A DNA stretch of 10,130 nt from NCBI GenBank assembly GCA_016866415.1, contig VGML01000067.1, forward strand, positions 1 through 10,130, read 5' to 3'. The number at the start of each line of letters is the position of its first letter. Position 1 is the stretch's first letter. Positions 5,692 to 10,130 of the stretch are shown here, one piece after another. The notes beneath the pieces are model-generated. The model ran no database searches. It was not told the origin of the DNA and was given only the letters and a program-made list of their open reading frames with translations. Position numbers and translations under genes: made by a program. The stretch is from Bacteroidota bacterium. GTDB lineage: Bacteria; Bacteroidota; Bacteroidia; Flavobacteriales_D; Crocinitomicaceae.

Positions 5692-7275
5692 TCACTCATC
5701 TTCAAGGATTAAAATATCAGAGTTAAAAACTTCCATTTTATTGCTAATTTCTCTAAGTTTTTCAGAAAAGTTGCCATCAGAACAAAACTGAAAAAAATTA
5801 ACACTTCTCTCCTGTATCGAATTATAGGGGAATAATTTATGTTTTATCTGCTCAACCCCTGAGAGACTTTTTTCATGTTTTGATTTTACAGATTTTTCAA
5901 GTTGATCTTTGAGATTTTCAATCTGTTTTTCAATTTTAGTGAATTCTGCCCCTACCCTTGATTTGAATGAAGCGTCAATTCGGAATGCTTTTTCGGCAAA
6001 ATCAGTTTTAAATTGATTAAACTGAATGTCATTAAGCTCAAAATTCAAATTTTCCGACTCGTTTAATATCAATATTTGCTTCTTAAGTTCATTAAGAGAT
6101 TTGAAAAGATCGATGATGCTTAAGTTCAATGTATCAATTTTCTGCTTCGTAGAAGAATTTATCCACAAGGCACTAGTTCGGGGTTGAATTAAGGGATAAG
6201 GAATTTCACTTGACTCAAAAACGCCTTTCAATTGGAGCCAATAATTTAATTCTCCAACTCCACCCACATAGCACAAATTAGGAACTAAAAACTCTTGATA
6301 AAGTGGTCTTAAGATTACGTTTGGAGAAAATGATTCTGGTTCTGAATCTATTAAGTCTAAAACTTCTTTTTCACTTAGTTCTTTTTCCCCAACTATAAAA
6401 TTTTTCGAATTTCCAATGATGCGCTCTCTTTTACTATCTTTTAAATAAAAAAGATTTACTTCTCTCGGATTAACTTGAATTTTAAACTTTCTTTTTTCTA
6501 ACCTTTGATTAACAAGATTTACCGCTTTAAATGAGCATAATGTTTGAATTTCATTTTTCATCAAAGGTGCAAATGCTTGCTTAAATTCCCTTTCATCTCC
6601 ATCAATTATTACTAAACCATATTCAGCAAACATGGAGTGAATAAATCGAAAAAATGCCTCTCCATATGTTGTTCCATTGAATTCTTGAATTAAATTATCG
6701 ATTTCACCTTTATTGTTGCTAAAAAATTGTTTAAACTCATCCAATACTTCAGGAATACCAGATAAATTCATTCTTCCTATTGCACCTGATTGATTTGATT
6801 CCCAATTCAAGGTCTTTCCGAAAATTGATATTGATTTAATTTCATCAAAATCATGATCCTCGGAGGCCATCCAATAAACTGGAACAAATTTATTTTGAGG
6901 ATACAATTTATTTAATTCTTCACATTGTTTGATGACATGTAGTATTTTGTAAATGAAATAGATTGGGCCTGTTAATAAACAAAGTTGATGACCAGTGACT
7001 ACCGTATAACAATTAATATTTAAAAGTTTTTCGATGTTTTCAAGAGATTTCGCTTTATTGCCTAGCGCATCGTATTTTGATTTTAATACTTTGTGAATTA
7101 GGATTCGATTTGCTTGATTGTAATTTTCAGACTTGATTTGAATTTGTTTTAAAAACGCTTCTTTCGAAAATGGTAAGCCAATGAATTCAATTAATTGGTC
7201 TTGGTTTTCGGACAACATTAACTGCTGTTGTGTGAAGGAATTTGTTTGATTTCTTGGAATGTATGAAGCTTTCAT
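5692..7275 (-). CDS. bshC: Putative bacillithiol biosynthesis cysteine-adding enzyme BshC
   Basis: BshC is proposed to ligate cysteine to glucosaminyl-malate in the last step of bacillithiol synthesis, giving the low-molecular-weight thiol used instead of glutathione. At 527 residues it is the family length. The Rossmann-like core shows VTGHQLCLLTGPIYFIYK (93-110; most relatives have TGQQ) and FVPVYWMASEDHDFDEI (130-146), both diagnostic. Further family blocks are VILRPLYQEFLVPNLCYVGG and the GELNYWLQLKGVF region. A helical, Lys/Glu-rich coiled coil (about 385-480) corresponds to the dimerisation segment. The ATG at 7275 gives the usual N-terminus. The partner genes bshA and bshB are not in the window, as is common. 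A lipoprotein gene follows directly. No frameshift or gap is seen. Confidence 0.93.
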   Translation of the reverse strand: MKASYIPRNQTNSFTQQQLMLSENQDQLIEFIGLPFSKEAFLKQIQIKSENYNQANRILIHKVLKSKYDALGNKAKSLENIEKLLNINCYTVVTGHQLCLLTGPIYFIYKILHVIKQCEELNKLYPQNKFVPVYWMASEDHDFDEIKSISIFGKTLNWESNQSGAIGRMNLSGIPEVLDEFKQFFSNNKGEIDNLIQEFNGTTYGEAFFRFIHSMFAEYGLVIIDGDEREFKQAFAPLMKNEIQTLCSFKAVNLVNQRLEKRKFKIQVNPREVNLFYLKDSKRERIIGNSKNFIVGEKELSEKEVLDLIDSEPESFSPNVILRPLYQEFLVPNLCYVGGVGELNYWLQLKGVFESSEIPYPLIQPRTSALWINSSTKQKIDTLNLSIIDLFKSLNELKKQILILNESENLNFELNDIQFNQFKTDFAEKAFRIDASFKSRVGAEFTKIEKQIENLKDQLEKSVKSKHEKSLSGVEQIKHKLFPYNSIQERSVNFFQFCSDGNFSEKLREISNKMEVFNSDILILEDE

Positions 7276-7288
7276 TTGTCTATTGTCG

Positions 7289-7320
7289 TAAAGTTACAAT
7301 TTCAAATTGAGATGACTCAA
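7289..7320 (-). promoter_or_regulatory. Candidate promoter for bshC
   Basis: On the minus strand a TTG (7318-7320) and a TAACTTTA box (7289-7296, one mismatch to TAnnTTTG) are separated by 21 bases, compatible with the Bacteroidota -33/-7 spacing. The box ends 13 bases before the bshC ATG. It lies in the 90-base gap after maf, where an independent start is needed if the upstream operon does not read through. Confidence 0.35.
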
Positions 7321-7365
7321 TGATTTTTGTCCAATCATTACATGATTAGCTACTAAATTGAGACC

Positions 7366-7923
7366 TTAGAACTTATCCAATTCGAGTTTCAATTGGCATG
7401 TTGGAAGTCCCATTACGTTTGTGTAAGAACCATTAATTCTTTCTACCGCTGTTGTTCCAATCCAATCTTGAATTCCATATGAACCTGCTTTATCAAAAGG
7501 CTTAAATTCAAGAATATAATATTCAATTTGTTCTTGATTCAAGGTCGTAAAAGTAACTTCGGTTTTTTCAACAAATGAAACGGATTTTTTATGACTTTGA
7601 ATATTGACTCCAGTGAAAACACTGTGAGTTCGACCAGAAAGAGCAGATAAAATTGAGACTGCGTCCTTAAAATCGATTGGTTTTCCAATAATTCGGTTAT
7701 CGATTACAACAATCGTATCTGCACAAATAATTATTTCATCATCACGAATTTCAGGTATCAAAATAGAAGCCTTTAACTCAGCTAATTTGATTGGAACTTG
7801 TTCAATTGAAATAAATTCAGCAACAGTTTCATCTGCATTTGGTTTTAGCGTTCTAAATTCAAACCCAAGGGTCTTTAAAAGCTCCTTTCTTCTCGGAGAT
7901 TCTGATCCTAAAACAAGATTCAT
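7366..7923 (-). CDS. maf: Maf family nucleoside triphosphate pyrophosphatase
   Basis: House-cleaning enzyme hydrolysing dTTP/UTP and modified pyrimidine triphosphates to monophosphates; older annotations call it a septum formation inhibitor. The 185-residue product has the family length. Motifs are LGSESPRRKELL (5-16, the SxSPRR phosphate loop), ADET (30-33), CADTIVVIDNRIIGKP (67-82, catalytic Asp69), SGRTHSVFTGV (96-106), KAGSYGIQD (145-153) and NGSYTNVMGLP (164-174). The KAGxYGIQ and SYTNVMGLP motifs fit the YhdE-like dTTP/UTP subgroup. The chosen ATG at 7923 overlaps the upstream TGA by one base (TGATG). The frame stays open 65 codons further upstream, but that part lies inside the prenyltransferase gene and has no Maf similarity. 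Confidence 0.95.
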   Translation of the reverse strand: MNLVLGSESPRRKELLKTLGFEFRTLKPNADETVAEFISIEQVPIKLAELKASILIPEIRDDEIIICADTIVVIDNRIIGKPIDFKDAVSILSALSGRTHSVFTGVNIQSHKKSVSFVEKTEVTFTTLNQEQIEYYILEFKPFDKAGSYGIQDWIGTTAVERINGSYTNVMGLPTCQLKLELDKF

Positions 7924-7925
7924 CA
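7921..7925 (-). other. TGATG stop/start overlap (prenyltransferase to maf)
   Basis: On the minus strand the prenyltransferase stop TGA and the maf start ATG share one base. There is no room for a separate leader, which indicates translational coupling by re-initiation in one operon. Confidence 0.85.
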
Positions 7926-8846
7926 AAAATTCGTGTAAAGTGTTATCAATCCGATCAACATGCTCCATTTCATAAGCGCATTGACTAATCTGAAGGGATA
8001 ATCGCTTTTTAAAATAATCACTACCACACAAATAATGTTTATAAATGCAGAGGTAATCAAAAACAAAAATGAAATAAAATTGACTTGAATATTGAATTCT
8101 ATTTTGTAAATGAACCAATTAAAAATTGGGAACAAAAGAAGTAATACAACCAAATAACTCGTTTTCTGAATACCAAATTTCATCGGTAGCGAATAAACTG
8201 CAATCACTTTATCACCAGATATATCTTGAATGTCTTTACTAATTTCTCGAGCTAAATTTTGAAAAAAGGCGCAAACAGTTAAGAAATAAATAAAGGAGTA
8301 ATCAAGTTTTGTAGACCATGTGTTTGGTTGAAATGGATTGTATGGAAGCGAACTTTCATTTAAAATTTTAAAAAACCAAACAGCAAGAAGCGGAACCATT
8401 GCAGTTAAAAGAGCAATTACAAAATTTCCAAAAAAGAGTTTTTTCTTAAAAGCGGTACTGTAAAACCAAAGTAAATTCATTGATAAAATATGAATGAACA
8501 CAAATAGTAAACTTTTATATTTCCAAGACAAATAAACAGAGATTAAAACGGCAATTGCATTAAGTCCCCAATGCAACACAATTGCCCATCGTTTTTTCAT
8601 GTACTTTGAAATAATGAGCTTTTCGGGTTTATTAATTCGGTCTGCTTTTATGTCAAAATAATCGTTTATCATATTTCCTGCCGCCGCAATAATCACTGTT
8701 GAAAAAACCAATAAACCGAAGTCTAAAGAATTAAAATCAACTTTCAAGAAATAATTGTTCTTTAAAATATAAAATGCCACTCCCGCCATTGTCAGAGCAA
8801 CTATGACAAGATTTGTAATTCGAATAAGTCGAAAAAAGTGAATCAT
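7923..8846 (-). CDS. UbiA-family membrane prenyltransferase, probably geranylgeranylglycerol-phosphate geranylgeranyltransferase-like
   Basis: An integral membrane enzyme that transfers a polyprenyl group from its diphosphate to an acceptor. The 307-residue protein has about eight or nine hydrophobic segments and both UbiA aspartate motifs: NDYFDIKAD (61-69) followed by RINKPEK, and KDIQDISGD (204-212), which bind Mg-diphosphate. A basic YSTAFKKKL segment (129-137) lies in the next cytosolic loop. The INDYxD...DRINKP wording is that of the digeranylgeranylglyceryl-phosphate synthase subgroup, which Flavobacteriales commonly carry beside maf. Menaquinone (MenA-type) or heme O synthases are less likely because their motif context differs. 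The substrate cannot be proven from sequence. The start ATG overlaps the upstream stop by four bases and the stop overlaps the maf start by one. Confidence 0.85.
   Translation of the reverse strand: MIHFFRLIRITNLVIVALTMAGVAFYILKNNYFLKVDFNSLDFGLLVFSTVIIAAAGNMINDYFDIKADRINKPEKLIISKYMKKRWAIVLHWGLNAIAVLISVYLSWKYKSLLFVFIHILSMNLLWFYSTAFKKKLFFGNFVIALLTAMVPLLAVWFFKILNESSLPYNPFQPNTWSTKLDYSFIYFLTVCAFFQNLAREISKDIQDISGDKVIAVYSLPMKFGIQKTSYLVVLLLLFPIFNWFIYKIEFNIQVNFISFLFLITSAFINIICVVVIILKSDYPFRLVNALMKWSMLIGLITLYTNF
8843..8846 (-). other. ATGA start/stop overlap (OmpA gene to prenyltransferase)
   Basis: On the minus strand the prenyltransferase ATG and the OmpA-protein TGA share two bases in ATGA, the classic coupled-gene junction. 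Together with the TGATG at the maf start it locks three genes into one translated unit. Confidence 0.85.
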
Positions 8847-10130
8847 GGAATTATTTTATAAACCGTTCTTCTATTCTTTTGATGTGCGGACTCTTTTTCC
8901 TCAGGTTTTAAAAGCTTCGAAATTTCATCATCTGAAATAATTGGTTGCGACGAACCATAACCTTTATAGGACAATCGTGTTGAAGACACACCACATTGGA
9001 CCAAATAATCCATTACGGATTTTGCACGATCTGAGGATAGCCTAATGTTGTCATCATTATTTCCACGTGAATCGGTATGACCTCCTAACTCAATTTTCAA
9101 TTTCACGTTGAATTTTAAGTAATTGGCTAGTTTATTCAATTCGACTTTCGATTCTGGTCTCAATGTTGACTTATTCAAATCAAAGAAAACATTAGCAAGT
9201 ATATTCTCTTCCTGACTTGTCTCAGGATTCATGGGAATATCGATGTGGTAACTTTTTTGATTTGTAAGTCCTCGTAAATTAAAATTCAATGAGTACGGGA
9301 AATAGCCAGGATAAGAAACTTGAATGGCATAATCACGCTCTAGAGGAAGAGGAACCATAAAAGAACCATCCACTTTATCTGCCTCTGAGATGATAACAGT
9401 TTTTCCATTGCTTAAATCAGTCAATTCAAAAAATCCAGGAAGCGGTTTTTTGGTTTTGGAATCAAATACAAGACCATCAAAATAAAGTGTGGTAACTGGT
9501 CTTAATTCTGGTGGTAAATTAAAATAATAAATATCAAGACCACCGAAACCACCATCTCTATCGGAGGCAAAAAACGCTATATCACCCGTTGCATTTACCA
9601 TCAAGGAATTCTCATCATACATTGTGTTAATTGGATAACCTAAGTTTTCTGGTTTCGACCAATTTCCATTTTCGTCCAAACGAGTTACATATAAATCAGA
9701 GCCACCCATACCAATATGACCACGAGAGGCAAAATAGAGAGTTCTTCCATCCGGATGAATATGAACCGATTCTTCCATGTCAGGTGTGTTTATTATATTT
9801 GGTAAGCGCTGACCAGGCCCCCAAGATCCATCCTCACGTAGATAAGAAACGTAAATATCTGCGTTTTGTCCCGTTCTATTTTTAATTCCCCGTATGAAAT
9901 AGAGCGTTTTTCCATCTGAGGAGAGAGAAGGTTGAGTTTCCCAATTAGATGTATTCACTTCTCCAGGTAAATTTACAGGGTTCGTCCAACGATTTCCAAT
10001 TTTTCGAGTTATAAAGAGGTCACAACTACCTTTACCTGTTCGATTTTCTCCATAATAAGTCCCCGATTCGTCAGAACACCCAACAAAAATAAGTGTTTTT
10101 CCATCTGCGGCAATCACAGGTGCTCCTTCA
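8843..10130 (-). CDS. OmpA-family protein with PD40 propeller repeats (5' end outside window)
   Basis: An envelope protein whose C-terminal domain binds peptidoglycan. The frame is open to the window edge, reading EGAPVIAADGKTL. The GTG at 10117 is an internal valine in a repeat, so the N-terminus is missing. The visible 428 residues hold four PD40-type beta-propeller blades (core SSDGKTLYF, HPDGRTLYF and similar, about every 53 residues up to about 205). A carboxypeptidase-regulatory-like beta domain follows (about 214-285, GLVFDSKTKKPLPG). The OmpA C-terminal domain comes last (about 310-428), with VFFDLNKSTLRPES, GGHTDSRGNN, LSSDRA and HQKNRRT; the Asp and Arg of the last motifs hold diaminopimelate. 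This order matches PorE of the type IX secretion system, whose TPR part would lie upstream; several paralogues share it, so the role is open. Confidence 0.92.
   Translation of the reverse strand, partial: EGAPVIAADGKTLIFVGCSDESGTYYGENRTGKGSCDLFITRKIGNRWTNPVNLPGEVNTSNWETQPSLSSDGKTLYFIRGIKNRTGQNADIYVSYLREDGSWGPGQRLPNIINTPDMEESVHIHPDGRTLYFASRGHIGMGGSDLYVTRLDENGNWSKPENLGYPINTMYDENSLMVNATGDIAFFASDRDGGFGGLDIYYFNLPPELRPVTTLYFDGLVFDSKTKKPLPGFFELTDLSNGKTVIISEADKVDGSFMVPLPLERDYAIQVSYPGYFPYSLNFNLRGLTNQKSYHIDIPMNPETSQEENILANVFFDLNKSTLRPESKVELNKLANYLKFNVKLKIELGGHTDSRGNNDDNIRLSSDRAKSVMDYLVQCGVSSTRLSYKGYGSSQPIISDDEISKLLKPEEKESAHQKNRRTVYKIIP

Noticed and set aside
7319..7339. Inverted repeat aatgatt/aatcatt after maf as a terminator
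   Set aside because: A 7-bp stem with one G-C pair and no T tract on the minus strand; too weak for an intrinsic terminator, and it overlaps the proposed -33 element of bshC.
7924..8118. 65-codon upstream extension of the Maf reading frame
   Set aside because: It lies fully inside the C-terminal coding region of the prenyltransferase in another frame, has no Maf similarity, and the Maf family start (MNLVLGSESPRR) coincides with the TGATG junction.
10115..10117. GTG as start of the OmpA-family gene
   Set aside because: The frame continues to the window edge and reads EGAPV, part of a PD40 repeat, so the gene begins outside the window.
1..10130. CRISPR arrays, tRNA or rRNA genes, insertion sequences, phage or defence genes
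   Set aside because: None seen on either strand: no regularly spaced repeats, no transposase or integrase-like frames, and the gene content is ordinary chromosomal.

Overview
The window looks like a core-genome stretch from a low-GC member of the Bacteroidota, most likely a Flavobacteriales relative. Four things point there. The start codons have AT-rich upstream regions without a Shine-Dalgarno sequence. Several intergenic regions carry the TAnnTTTG promoter box typical of the phylum. The gene set is characteristic: bacillithiol-type BshC, a UbiA prenyltransferase of the archaeal-lipid type next to Maf, and an OmpA protein with PD40 propeller repeats. The protein sequences also resemble that group. 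Genus is not determinable by eye.

Positions 1-2880, plus strand: the translation and nucleotide block rpsB (5' end outside the window), tsf, pyrH and frr. A rho-independent terminator after tsf and a new TAnnTTTG box just before pyrH split it into rpsB-tsf and pyrH-frr units. The second ends at a near-perfect bidirectional terminator.

Positions 2880-4140: an uncharacterised 178-residue protein on the minus strand and a divergently transcribed cyclophilin-type peptidyl-prolyl isomerase on the plus strand. The cyclophilin start is best placed 39 bases inside the longest open frame, because a promoter box sits between the two candidate starts. A second hairpin terminator at 4090-4120 serves both the cyclophilin gene and the convergent gene that follows.

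Positions 4140-10130 are entirely minus strand. In transcription order they hold an OmpA/PD40 envelope protein (5' end outside the window), a UbiA-family membrane prenyltransferase, Maf nucleotide pyrophosphatase, BshC, a small lipoprotein and an SPFH/band-7 membrane protein. The first three are fused by stop/start overlaps (ATGA, then TGATG), so they should be translated as one unit. A 90-base gap with a plausible promoter separates them from bshC and the lipoprotein.

No RNA genes, CRISPR arrays, insertion sequences, prophage genes or attachment sites were seen, and no stretch over 300 bases lacks a gene. I found no convincing new multi-gene system. The items most worth a second look are the likely archaeal-type lipid prenyltransferase coupled to maf, the PorE-like OmpA protein, the two unrecognised proteins, and the very short predicted leaders.
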